The notes under the pieces were generated by a model. It did not search any database. It was given only the letters and a program-made list of their open reading frames with translations, and was not told the origin of the DNA. A stretch of 64,000 nucleotides of DNA from Campylobacteraceae bacterium (lineage in GTDB: Bacteria > Campylobacterota > Campylobacteria > Campylobacterales > Sulfurovaceae), in contig JALWKO010000049.1 of the NCBI GenBank assembly GCA_027081405.1, forward strand, positions 43,090 through 107,089, written 5' to 3'. Every line of letters begins with the position of its first letter. The stretch's first letter is position 1. Shown piece after piece: positions 26,059-33,200 of this stretch. The position numbers were made by a program, and so were the translations under genes.

Positions 26059-26477
26059 TGGAGCTTGGAATCAAGGACATTATCGAGGGAATTGCCCTCG
26101 TAAGCGGCTGGGTCGCAGCATTCACAGCCGTTCGGGTAAAAACGAATCATCTCATCGAGGCGCTTGAGCGATCAAACAACGAGCATCGTGATGCGATCCA
26201 ACGCACAGAGGACCTTTTACGAAAAGAGAACCGAGCGCTCCATGACCGAATCGACGACAAGAAGCAGCAATTTGACAATTTCCAGAACGAGGTCAAAAAA
26301 GACATGGAGCGGCTATGGAAGATGAGCAATAGGTTTATCGAAGCCGCCGAAGCAGAAAAGCGATTTGTCCTAAAGACCGAATTGAAACTGATGATGGAAA
26401 AGCTCGAAGTGCAGTACAAGCATCTTGATGAAAAACTCGAGATGCTCCTTGCTTCAACAGGCGCAAAACAAAAGTAA
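26058..26477 (+). CDS. Membrane-anchored coiled-coil protein, possible spanin or antiholin
   Basis: 139 residues from the coupled ATG at 26058. One hydrophobic segment (residues 7-25, IIEGIALVSGWVAAFTAVRV) is followed by about 110 residues of continuous charged helix. This topology is that of an i-spanin or antiholin, and the place after the holin agrees. There is no lipoprotein partner ORF nearby. It is the last phage gene. Confidence 0.55.
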   Translation: MELGIKDIIEGIALVSGWVAAFTAVRVKTNHLIEALERSNNEHRDAIQRTEDLLRKENRALHDRIDDKKQQFDNFQNEVKKDMERLWKMSNRFIEAAEAEKRFVLKTELKLMMEKLEVQYKHLDEKLEMLLASTGAKQK

Positions 26478-26496
26478 TTCATGAAAAATAGATGGG

Positions 26497-26560
26497 AAAA
26501 CTGTGTACCAAACTGTGTCCAAAAATACCCGATTTTACCCGCTCCTCCGTACACAGTTTT
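26497..26560. repeat. 12-bp inverted repeat with three AAACTGTGT boxes
   Basis: AAAACTGTGTAC at 26497-26508 is mirrored by GTACACAGTTTT at 26549-26560. A further AAACTGTGT lies at 26510-26518, exactly 12 bp from the first. Two phased direct copies plus one inverted copy look like recombinase, transposase or regulator sites at the element end. A weak long-loop terminator is the alternative. Confidence 0.6.
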
Positions 26561-26579
26561 GAAATGTGCTTCTTGAAAA

Positions 26580-26596
26580 TGCCCATTTTATGGGGG
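26580..26596. repeat. 17-bp repeat, right copy
   Basis: Identical to 757-773 and in the same orientation, 103 bp after the last phage gene. The pair brackets the whole structural operon. Confidence 0.75.
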
Positions 26597-26668
26597 TTTA
26601 TGAGAAGAGGCTACGGATAGGCGTTTCGATCCCGCATTATACCTTATGTGCGATGCTCGGCAGTGCGT

Positions 26669-27892
26669 TCACTTCGCCGGGACGGTGGCGAAGAAGTCGG
26701 GGAGCTTCTCCACGTAGATCGACTGGGAGGGGAACGCGAAATCGCTGCCGTGCTCCCGTACGATCTCCATGATCCGGATATGGACGTCCTCGCGGATTTC
26801 GAGGTATTTTTCCCAGTCGGAGGTGTTGGTGAAGGTGTAGACGAAAATCCCCAGCGCACTGTCTCCGAAGCGGTCGAAGCGTACCAGCAGGGTCTGGTCG
26901 TGTGCGATGCCGGGGTGGGAGGCGAGCATGGCGCGGATCGCCTCGGTGATGGCGCGGATCTGCGTGGGCGTCGTATCGTAGGTGAGCCCTACCACCATCT
27001 TGATCCGGCGGATCCCCCGGCGGGAGAAATTCTCGATGTTGGAGTTGGCGACGATGGAATTGGGGACGACGACGAAGGATTTTTCGAAGGTGCGGATCTT
27101 GGTGGTCCGCATCCCGATATCCTCCACGATCCCCTCCACGCCGTTGACACGGATCCACTCGCCCACCTTGATCGACTGATCGAGCATCAGCGCGATGGAG
27201 CCGAAAAGGTTCGCGGCGGTGTCTTTGGCCGCCAGGGCGAACGCCATCCCCACGAGCCCCAGGGAAGCGACGAAGGCGGTGACGTTGACCCCGAAGTTGT
27301 ACAGCAGGCTGATGATCCCCAGCGCCACGATCAACAGCCGGACCATCCGGATGATGAAATTGCCCAGTTCGTAGGAGATCCTGCCGGTGCTTTCCCCGTA
27401 AAGATGCAGCGCGGTGCGGATGGCGGGGGTGAAGGCATAGAGCATCCAATACAGATCGACGATGAACATGGAGCTCAGCAGCAGCTCCACGTAGGGATTG
27501 TGGCGCAGAAAGAGGAAATGGAAAAACAGATCCAGCCCGATGATGACGAAAAGGAAGCGGATGGGAGAGCGCAGCTCCCGAATGATCAGATCGTCGATCA
27601 CCGTTTCGGTTTTCCGGGCCAAATGGAGCAGAAACCGGAGCACCACCCGGGTGAGGAATTTCCGAAAAAGATAGATGAGGAAAAAGACTCCGAACGCCGC
27701 GACCCAGTTGCCCAGGGGGATTCCCAGGAAGGATTTGGCCAGATAGGCGCCGTAATGGCTCCCGTAAATCCTGTTGATCCATTCCTGAACGTACCAGTAG
27801 ATGTCCTGGTCGACGATATCGAGGATCTGCTGACCGCTTTGGGCCACTTTCTGCAAGCCCGCGGTGGCGTTGTGTTCGACCGATGGGGCCAT
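26669..27892 (-). CDS. mscS: MscS-family mechanosensitive ion channel
   Basis: 407 residues. Small MscS-type channels open under membrane tension to release solutes during osmotic downshock. Several transmembrane helices lie in residues 60-200. The pore-lining helix and following beta domain are recognisable: FVASLGLVGMAFALAAKDTA, then NLFGSIALMLDQSIKVGEWI, VEDIGMRTTKIRT and VVVPNSIVANSNIENFSRR. The C-terminal alpha/beta domain is complete. It is transcribed toward the phage junction and divergently from the DUF3108 gene; its stop is the first chromosomal feature right of the phage. Confidence 0.9.
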   Translation of the reverse strand: MAPSVEHNATAGLQKVAQSGQQILDIVDQDIYWYVQEWINRIYGSHYGAYLAKSFLGIPLGNWVAAFGVFFLIYLFRKFLTRVVLRFLLHLARKTETVIDDLIIRELRSPIRFLFVIIGLDLFFHFLFLRHNPYVELLLSSMFIVDLYWMLYAFTPAIRTALHLYGESTGRISYELGNFIIRMVRLLIVALGIISLLYNFGVNVTAFVASLGLVGMAFALAAKDTAANLFGSIALMLDQSIKVGEWIRVNGVEGIVEDIGMRTTKIRTFEKSFVVVPNSIVANSNIENFSRRGIRRIKMVVGLTYDTTPTQIRAITEAIRAMLASHPGIAHDQTLLVRFDRFGDSALGIFVYTFTNTSDWEKYLEIREDVHIRIMEIVREHGSDFAFPSQSIYVEKLPDFFATVPAK

Positions 27893-27925
27893 CGCAACCC
27901 TTTTGGAAAAATTCTCCGATTATTC

Positions 27926-28011
27926 TACAATTTTTGGGTTGAATGGGGAGAGCGACGATTCAACCCAAATTATGCAGATGGCGTGCTGTCTAATGCATAG
28001 TTTGGGTTCAA
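27926..28011 (+). promoter_or_regulatory. Promoter and leader palindrome of the DUF3108 gene
   Basis: A TACAAT -10 box lies at 27926-27931. Just after it, TTTGGGTTGAA (27933-27943) pairs with TTCAACCCAAA (27959-27969) over a 15-base loop, and a third related copy TTTGGGTTCAA is at 28001-28011. This could be an operator overlapping the start site or a leader hairpin. Confidence 0.4.
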
Positions 28012-28023
28012 AGGGGGCTGACA

Positions 28024-28740
28024 ATGGGACGGTTGGTAATCGCACTCGCACTGACGGTATACGGTTTTATCTCGGCGGAGACGATCCGCTACGAAGTCCG
28101 TTCGCCCCTTTTTGGGAAGCTCGGAGACGTACGACTGGACTACCGTTTGGCCAAAGGGCGCTACGAAGCGACGCTGGAGGCCGCCACACGGGGGATCGCC
28201 AAAACCCTTACTCGGCATCGGCGGGACCGGTATCGCTCTGTGGGGACGATCACTTCCCGCGGACTCCGCTCGTCCCGTTACGAAGCGCAGATGGAGAAAA
28301 AAGGGAAACGGGAGATCACCGATTACCGCTTCGAACCTCCCCGGCGGATCGTCAAACACAAAATCCGCCACAAACACGGCAAACTCGACAAAGACACGAG
28401 AGAAACGCTCCCGTACTACAGCTCCCGGGACGTCCTGGCGCTCTATCTGGATCTCTTCTGCCGGGGGCGTCCCCCCCGGCCGGGTAGTTACTACGCCGTG
28501 GGGATCAAACGGCGCTACGGGCCGATCCGGATCGCGACGACCCCTCCGAAAAAAGCCCGCTCCATCCGCCGCAAACTCGACGCCCCAAAGGATGCGCCGG
28601 TGATGACCCTGGTGATTCCCGGGAAAAAAGGATCCCATACCCTCTACACGATCCTCGACTCCCGAGGATTCGTCACCCGGGCCTACACGGTCGCGATCCC
28701 GGTCGTGGGGACGCTGATTCTGCGCCGGATCGGGAAGTGA
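28024..28740 (+). CDS. DUF3108-family periplasmic protein
   Basis: 238 residues. A short signal peptide (MGRLVIALALTVYGFISAET) is followed by a beta-rich, very basic domain of the DUF3108 type: an early YEVRSPLFGKLGDVRLDYRL strand pair, a central YYSSRDVLALYLDLFC, and a final section ending SHTLYTILDSRGFVTRA. The biochemical role of this family is not established; it is usually secreted. It sits 40 bp upstream of kdsA, though kdsA has its own promoter. Confidence 0.75.
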   Translation: MGRLVIALALTVYGFISAETIRYEVRSPLFGKLGDVRLDYRLAKGRYEATLEAATRGIAKTLTRHRRDRYRSVGTITSRGLRSSRYEAQMEKKGKREITDYRFEPPRRIVKHKIRHKHGKLDKDTRETLPYYSSRDVLALYLDLFCRGRPPRPGSYYAVGIKRRYGPIRIATTPPKKARSIRRKLDAPKDAPVMTLVIPGKKGSHTLYTILDSRGFVTRAYTVAIPVVGTLILRRIGK

Positions 28741-28749
28741 CCCTTTGGG

Positions 28750-28755
28750 TATAAT
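28750..28755 (+). promoter_or_regulatory. -10 box for kdsA-ribH-nusB
   Basis: TATAAT follows the stop of the DUF3108 gene by 9 bases and lies 24 bases before the kdsA ATG, with an AAGGAG site between. No clear -35 box is present, as is common in Campylobacterota housekeeping promoters. Confidence 0.6.
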
Positions 28756-28779
28756 CCCCCAAAACCCCAAGGAGTCTGG

Positions 28780-29580
28780 ATGATCCTCATCGCCGGTCCC
28801 TGCGTCATCGAAAGCCGCGAAAACGTCCTACGCATCGCCGAGGCGTTGCGCCCCTACCACGACGATCCGAGCAAGGATTTCTATTTCAAGGCCAGTTTCG
28901 ACAAGGCCAACCGCACCTCCCTCGAGAGCTTCCGGGGCCCCGGCCTCGAAGAGGGGCTCAAGATCCTGCAGGAGGTCAAGGAGCGTTTCGGCTATCGGGT
29001 GCTCACCGACATCCACCTCCCCGAGCAAGCCGCTCCCGTGGCGGAAGTGGCCGACGTGCTCCAGATCCCCGCCTTCCTGTGCCGTCAGACCGATCTCCTC
29101 GTCGCCGCGGCGAAAACCCCCGCCACGGTCAACATCAAAAAGGGGCAGTTTCTCGCCCCCCAGGCGATGGAACATTCGGTGGCGAAGGTGCTGCGTACCC
29201 GCGGCTACGACGGTCCGATCGTCCATGACGCCGCCCGAAAGCTGGGGGTCTGGCTCACCGAACGGGGGACGACCTTCGGCTACGGCAATCTGGTGGTCGA
29301 CATGCGGGGCTTTCCGATCATGCGCCGATTCGCGCCGGTGATTTTCGACGCGACCCACGCCGTGCAGATGCCCGCCAGCGGAGCGGCCGCCAGCGGAGGA
29401 GACAGCCGTTTCGTCCCCTATCTGGCACGAGCCGCGGCAGGTGCGGGGGTCGACGGCTTTTTCTTCGAAACCCATTTCGATCCCTCCGTGGCACTCAGCG
29501 ACGGCCCCAATATGATAAAATTGCACGAACTTGAACGATTGGTCCCCCAACTGGAGGCAATCGCCCGAATCGTCGAATAA
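28780..29580 (+). CDS. kdsA: 3-deoxy-D-manno-octulosonate 8-phosphate synthase
   Basis: 266 residues, normal length. It condenses phosphoenolpyruvate with arabinose 5-phosphate to give KDO-8-phosphate, a precursor of lipopolysaccharide inner core, in the cytoplasm. The TIM-barrel motifs are clear: AGPCVIES at the start, [30 protein letters not shown] and the [10 protein letters not shown] loop. The cysteine at position 8 in GPCVIES is the metal ligand of the metal-dependent class; the E. coli-type metal-free enzymes have Asn there. It is the first gene of an operon with ribH and nusB. Confidence 0.97.
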   Translation: MILIAGPCVIESRENVLRIAEALRPYHDDPSKDFYFKASFDKANRTSLESFRGPGLEEGLKILQEVKERFGYRVLTDIHLPEQAAPVAEVADVLQIPAFLCRQTDLLVAAAKTPATVNIKKGQFLAPQAMEHSVAKVLRTRGYDGPIVHDAARKLGVWLTERGTTFGYGNLVVDMRGFPIMRRFAPVIFDATHAVQMPASGAAASGGDSRFVPYLARAAAGAGVDGFFFETHFDPSVALSDGPNMIKLHELERLVPQLEAIARIVE

Positions 29581-29589
29581 AGGAACGCT

Positions 29590-30060
29590 ATGAACGTCAT
29601 CGAAGGGACCCTCCGGGTCGATCCGAGCCAGAAAGTCGCGATCATCTCGGCGCGCTTCAACCATTTCATCACCGATCGCCTCGTCGAAGGGGCCAAAGAC
29701 ACCTACGCCCGGCTGGGGGGCGATCCGGATGCGCTGGATCTGATCCTGGTGCCCGGAGCCTTCGAGATCCCCTTCGCCCTGGAGCGGGCGCTCGCTTCGG
29801 GCCGATACGACGGGGTTTGCTGCCTGGGGGCGGTGATCCGGGGGGCCACGCCCCATTTCGACTATGTCTCCGCCGAAGCCACCAAAGGGATCGCCAACGT
29901 CACCCTCAAATACGGCAAGCCGGTCTCCTTCGGCGTCCTCACCGTCGACAGCATCGAACAGGCGATCGAACGGGCCGGGACCAAGGCGGGCAACAAAGGG
30001 GGTGAGGCGATGAGCAGCCTCGTCGAGCTGATGAATCTCTACCCCCGGCTGGAAGGCTGA
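29590..30060 (+). CDS. ribH: 6,7-dimethyl-8-ribityllumazine synthase
   Basis: 156 residues. It makes lumazine from 5-amino-6-ribitylaminouracil and dihydroxybutanone phosphate, the penultimate step of riboflavin synthesis. Family motifs are [10 protein letters not shown] (substrate loop), VPGAFEIP, and [14 protein letters not shown] with the catalytic histidine. It starts 9 bases after kdsA with an AAGGAACGCT site. Confidence 0.97.
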   Translation: MNVIEGTLRVDPSQKVAIISARFNHFITDRLVEGAKDTYARLGGDPDALDLILVPGAFEIPFALERALASGRYDGVCCLGAVIRGATPHFDYVSAEATKGIANVTLKYGKPVSFGVLTVDSIEQAIERAGTKAGNKGGEAMSSLVELMNLYPRLEG

Positions 30061-30103
30061 GTAGTTCCTCCCGGCTACGAAACAAATCAAGACAAGGAAT
30101 ACG

Positions 30104-30523
30104 ATGGCGACACGGCATCAGGCCCGAAAAGCGGTCATCGGACTGCTTTATGCCTACGATCTGGGCAACGACGGGATCGAAAAATTCGCCGAAGAGATCC
30201 TCGAGGCCGACAAGATCCGAAATAGACAGCGGGAATTTTCTCTCCGCCTGTTCAAAGGGACGCTGGAGCATCTGGACGAACTCGACGCGGAGATCACCCG
30301 GCATCTGGAGAGTTGGGACTATACGAAGATCGGCAAGGTCGAAAAGGCGATTTTGCGCCTGGGGGCTTACGAGATCCTCGTGGAGAAGAACGAGCGCCCC
30401 GTCGTGATCGACGAAGCGGTCGAACTGGCCAAAGAACTCGCCGACGAAAAATCTCCCCAGTTCGTCAACGGCGTGCTGGACGCCATCGGCAAGCCGGTGA
30501 AACCGGTGGGAAACGAGGAGTAA
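30104..30523 (+). CDS. nusB: Transcription antitermination factor NusB
   Basis: 139 residues. NusB pairs with NusE (S10) on boxA RNA to support rRNA antitermination. The N terminus ATRHQARKAVIGLLYAYD and the C-terminal RLGAYEILVEK and EAVELAKELADEKSPQFVNGVLDAI signatures are complete. It follows ribH as in many Campylobacterota. Its stop runs into a GAGTGAG heptamer repeat. Confidence 0.96.
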   Translation: MATRHQARKAVIGLLYAYDLGNDGIEKFAEEILEADKIRNRQREFSLRLFKGTLEHLDELDAEITRHLESWDYTKIGKVEKAILRLGAYEILVEKNERPVVIDEAVELAKELADEKSPQFVNGVLDAIGKPVKPVGNEE

Positions 30524-30645
30524 GGAGTGAGGAGTGAGGAATTGAAGGCGCCTTCGGCGCAGTTGTTGCAAAACATTTTAATCCAAAATCCAAAATCCAA
30601 AATCCAACATTCGTCGATCGTCTTATATCACGAGGATAATCAGCA
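30524..30645. repeat. Heptamer repeats and hairpin between nusB and mqnC
   Basis: The stretch begins with GAGTGAG heptamers (around 30525-30540). It continues with a small GGCGCC-TTC-GGCGC hairpin near 30548-30560 and ends with four head-to-tail AATCCAA units near 30580-30608. It has no coding potential. The same layout recurs at other chromosomal gene borders. Confidence 0.7.
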
Positions 30646-31695
30646 ATGAGAATGACGATCGACGAAGCGGTAGATCTGATCCGCCACGCCGACCTCAAGG
30701 AGCTGGGCGAAATGGCCTACGCCCGCAAAAAAGAGCTCCATCCCGAGGGGATCACCACCTTCGTCGTCGACCGGAACATCAACTACACCAACATCTGCTG
30801 GGTCGATTGCAAATTCTGCGCCTTCTATCGCCACGAGAAAAACGACGACGCCTATGTGCTGAGTTTTGAGGAGATCGACCAAAAGATCGAGGAGCTCCTG
30901 GCGATCGGGGGGACACAGATCCTTTTTCAGGGCGGGGTGCACCCCAAACTGGAGATCGAGTGGTACGAGGATCTGGTCGAGCACATCCATACCAAATACC
31001 CCCAGATCACGATCCACGGTTTCAGCGCCATCGAGATCGACTACATCGCCCGCCGCAGCGGCATCTCCATCCGGGAAGTGCTCCGGCGCCTCCACGCCAA
31101 GGGGCTCTCCTCGATTCCGGGAGCCGGAGCCGAAATCCTCTCGGATCGGGTGCGGGACATCGTCGCCCCCAAAAAACTCGACAAAGACACCTGGCTGGAG
31201 GTCCACCGCGAAGCCCACAAACTGGGGATCAAATCGACCGCGACGATGATGTTCGGTACCGTCGAGACCGACCGGGAGATCGTCGAACATCTGGATCATG
31301 TCCGCCGGCTCCAGGACGAAACCGGGGGATTTCGAGCCTTCATCATGTGGTCGTTTCAGGGGAAAAACACCCGGCTCATGGAGGAGATCCCCACGATCAC
31401 CAAGCAATCCTCCAACCGCTATCTCCGCCTCCTGGCGGTGGCCCGCCTCTTCCTGGACAACGTCCCCAACATCCAGAGCTCCTGGGTCACCCAGGGAAGC
31501 TACATCGGTCAGATGGCCCTGCTGTGGGGGGCCAACGACCTGGGGAGTACGATGATGGAAGAGAACGTCGTCTCCGCCGCGGGGGCGACGAACCGGATGA
31601 ACCAGGAGGAGATGATCCGCCTCATCCGGGACATCGGAGAAACCCCCGCCAAGCGCAATACCGCATACGAAATCCTGGAGATCTTTGACCAATGA
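30646..31695 (+). CDS. mqnC: Cyclic dehypoxanthinyl futalosine synthase (radical SAM)
   Basis: 349 residues. MqnC cyclises dehypoxanthine futalosine in the futalosine route to menaquinone, the quinone pathway used by Campylobacterota. The radical SAM cluster motif is C51-x3-C55-x2-C58 within NINYTNICWVDCKFCAFYR. Other matching features are GGTQILFQGGVHP, the IPGAGAEIL loop and SSWVTQGSYIGQMALLWGAND near the end, which separates MqnC from MqnE. The other mqn genes are not in this window. Confidence 0.93.
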   Translation: MRMTIDEAVDLIRHADLKELGEMAYARKKELHPEGITTFVVDRNINYTNICWVDCKFCAFYRHEKNDDAYVLSFEEIDQKIEELLAIGGTQILFQGGVHPKLEIEWYEDLVEHIHTKYPQITIHGFSAIEIDYIARRSGISIREVLRRLHAKGLSSIPGAGAEILSDRVRDIVAPKKLDKDTWLEVHREAHKLGIKSTATMMFGTVETDREIVEHLDHVRRLQDETGGFRAFIMWSFQGKNTRLMEEIPTITKQSSNRYLRLLAVARLFLDNVPNIQSSWVTQGSYIGQMALLWGANDLGSTMMEENVVSAAGATNRMNQEEMIRLIRDIGETPAKRNTAYEILEIFDQ

Positions 31696-31728
31696 GGAGT
31701 GAGGAGTGAGGAGTGAGGAGCAGGTGAT
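31690..31728 (+). repeat. GAGTGAG heptamer repeat
   Basis: Several head-to-tail GAGTGAG units start within the mqnC stop codon region and run to about 31722. They supply an in-frame ATG for a long version of the next gene, which I consider spurious. Confidence 0.75.
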
Positions 31729-31819
31729 AGCGGTGCAGCGGCTCCGCTCTTTTTTCAGACGACAAGGAACCCCATTCAAAAAATTACTCGTGACGATACT
31801 CTTTTTTCAAGGATTTGCC

Positions 31820-33067
31820 ATGGCCGCTACACTCCTGCATATCGACGTGAAAGGGATCAAGATTCCGGTCGTTTTCGAACGGGATAGCCGTTTGCCGCTG
31901 GCTTCGCTGGAGCTGGTCTTCCAAAACAGCGGCTCTCTGGCCGATACCGTCCCGGGGATCGCCTCGTTGGGGGCCAAGCTCCTCGAAGAAGGGACCCGAA
32001 AAGAGGGGGCGATCCGCTTCGCCGAAGCGTTGGAGAACCGGGCGATCCATTTCAGCGCCGCCGCCGGACGGGAGACGCTGGTACTCAGTGTCGAATCGCT
32101 CGCCGATCAGTTCCCGTTCGCCCTGGAGAAACTCCACGCGTTGCTGCGAGATCCCAACTTTACCCCCGACGCTTTCGCGAAAGTCCAAACCCAGCGGCTG
32201 GGGGAGCTGGAGCGGAAAAAAAGCGACCTGGACTATGTGGCGGCGATGCAGCTGCGAAGCGTCCTTTTTGAAGGGACCCCGCTGGAGCACCCCGATCTGG
32301 GGACCGAAGAGAGCGTACGGTCCATGACGCTGCAGCAGGTACAAGACTATCTGCTGGCCCATATGAAGCTGGGGAACCTCATCGTCGTGGCGGGGGGAGA
32401 TCTGACTCCCGAGACCATCGAGACGGCGCTGCGAAAACTCCTCGACCCCCTCGAGCCCGGCACGGTCGATCCGATCCGCCCTTTCGAAGCCTCCGACAAG
32501 GGGCGGAGCAAGACCCGCTACGAGGAGACCGATCAGGCCTATATCTATTTCGGTTCCCCCTATCATATGGATCTCAACGACACCCGCCGGGTCCTGGGGA
32601 AAGTGGCCGCCTATATCCTGGGAAGCGGCGGATTCGGCAGCCGGCTCATGGAGGAGGTGCGGGTCAAACGGGGACTGGCCTATTCGGCCTACGGACGTTT
32701 CATGCTCGGACGCAGCTACCACTACTTCTCGGGCTATCTGCAGACCAAGATCGCCAGCGCCGACGAAGCGATCGGCGTGGTCCGCTCCGTGATCGACGAT
32801 TTTCTCGCCCATGGGGCCACCGAGGAGGAGCTCGAAGCGGCGAAGAAGTTTTTCCTCGGGAGCGAACCGCTGCGGACCGAAACCCTCTCCCAGAGGATGA
32901 ACCGGGCGTTTCGGGAGTATTACGACGGTTTGGGGCTGGGGTGGTCGCAAAAGGAGCTGGAGATGATCCGGACGATGAAGCTCAACGATCTCAACGCCTT
33001 CATCCAAGCCCACCCCGAGATCGGCAGACTCAGCTGGTCGATCGTGACGAAGAAGGGTAAGCGTTGA
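31820..33067 (+). CDS. M16-family peptidase homologue lacking the zinc-binding motif
   Basis: 415 residues from ATG 31820, which has an AAGGA site; upstream in-frame starts fall in heptamer repeats, though the region just before would resemble a weak signal peptide. The fold is that of M16 peptidases: N-terminal VKGIKIPVVFERDSRLPLAS, and a C-terminal half with GSGGFGSRLMEEVRVKRGLAY. Where active members have HxxEH the sequence reads SLGAK (in GIASLGAKLLEEGT), so the metal site is missing. It may act as a non-catalytic partner of another M16 protein. It precedes recG. Confidence 0.8.
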   Translation: MAATLLHIDVKGIKIPVVFERDSRLPLASLELVFQNSGSLADTVPGIASLGAKLLEEGTRKEGAIRFAEALENRAIHFSAAAGRETLVLSVESLADQFPFALEKLHALLRDPNFTPDAFAKVQTQRLGELERKKSDLDYVAAMQLRSVLFEGTPLEHPDLGTEESVRSMTLQQVQDYLLAHMKLGNLIVVAGGDLTPETIETALRKLLDPLEPGTVDPIRPFEASDKGRSKTRYEETDQAYIYFGSPYHMDLNDTRRVLGKVAAYILGSGGFGSRLMEEVRVKRGLAYSAYGRFMLGRSYHYFSGYLQTKIASADEAIGVVRSVIDDFLAHGATEEELEAAKKFFLGSEPLRTETLSQRMNRAFREYYDGLGLGWSQKELEMIRTMKLNDLNAFIQAHPEIGRLSWSIVTKKGKR

Positions 33068-33200
33068 GTGGTGAGCGTTGAGAGTTGAGGAGAATCGTGC
33101 GTTTTCTTTCTCTGAAATGACGTTGTGCCATTCGCCGCTTCGGTATTGCCGTTTCCTGCTAAGATAACGGAAACGGCGATCCCCGCACGAAGGAGCTTCG

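Larger units (their letters stand above)
26478..26668. other. Right end of the phage module / chromosome junction
   Basis: This 191-bp gap holds no gene. It contains the AAACTGTGT repeat cluster (26497-26560) and the right copy of the 17-bp repeat (26580-26596), then AT-rich DNA up to the stop codon of the chromosomal mscS gene. The phage-chromosome boundary is probably between 26480 and 26640, but no clean duplicated attachment core with a tRNA is visible. Confidence 0.55.

Noticed and set aside
757-26596. The 17-bp repeats as simple attL/attR of an integrated phage
   Set aside because: The interval holds no integrase and the leftward gene at position 18 looks phage-regulated, so the call is not secure; kept only as an open finding.
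26615-26645. tRNA-like TTTCGATCCCGC near the phage right end, as a possible tRNA attachment site
   Set aside because: No matching acceptor stem, anticodon arm or CCA can be drawn.
26648-28000. Rightward 450-codon open frame opposite mscS
   Set aside because: It mirrors the MscS coding frame; the minus strand encodes a clear channel protein and the plus frame has a biased Asp/Gly/Pro composition.
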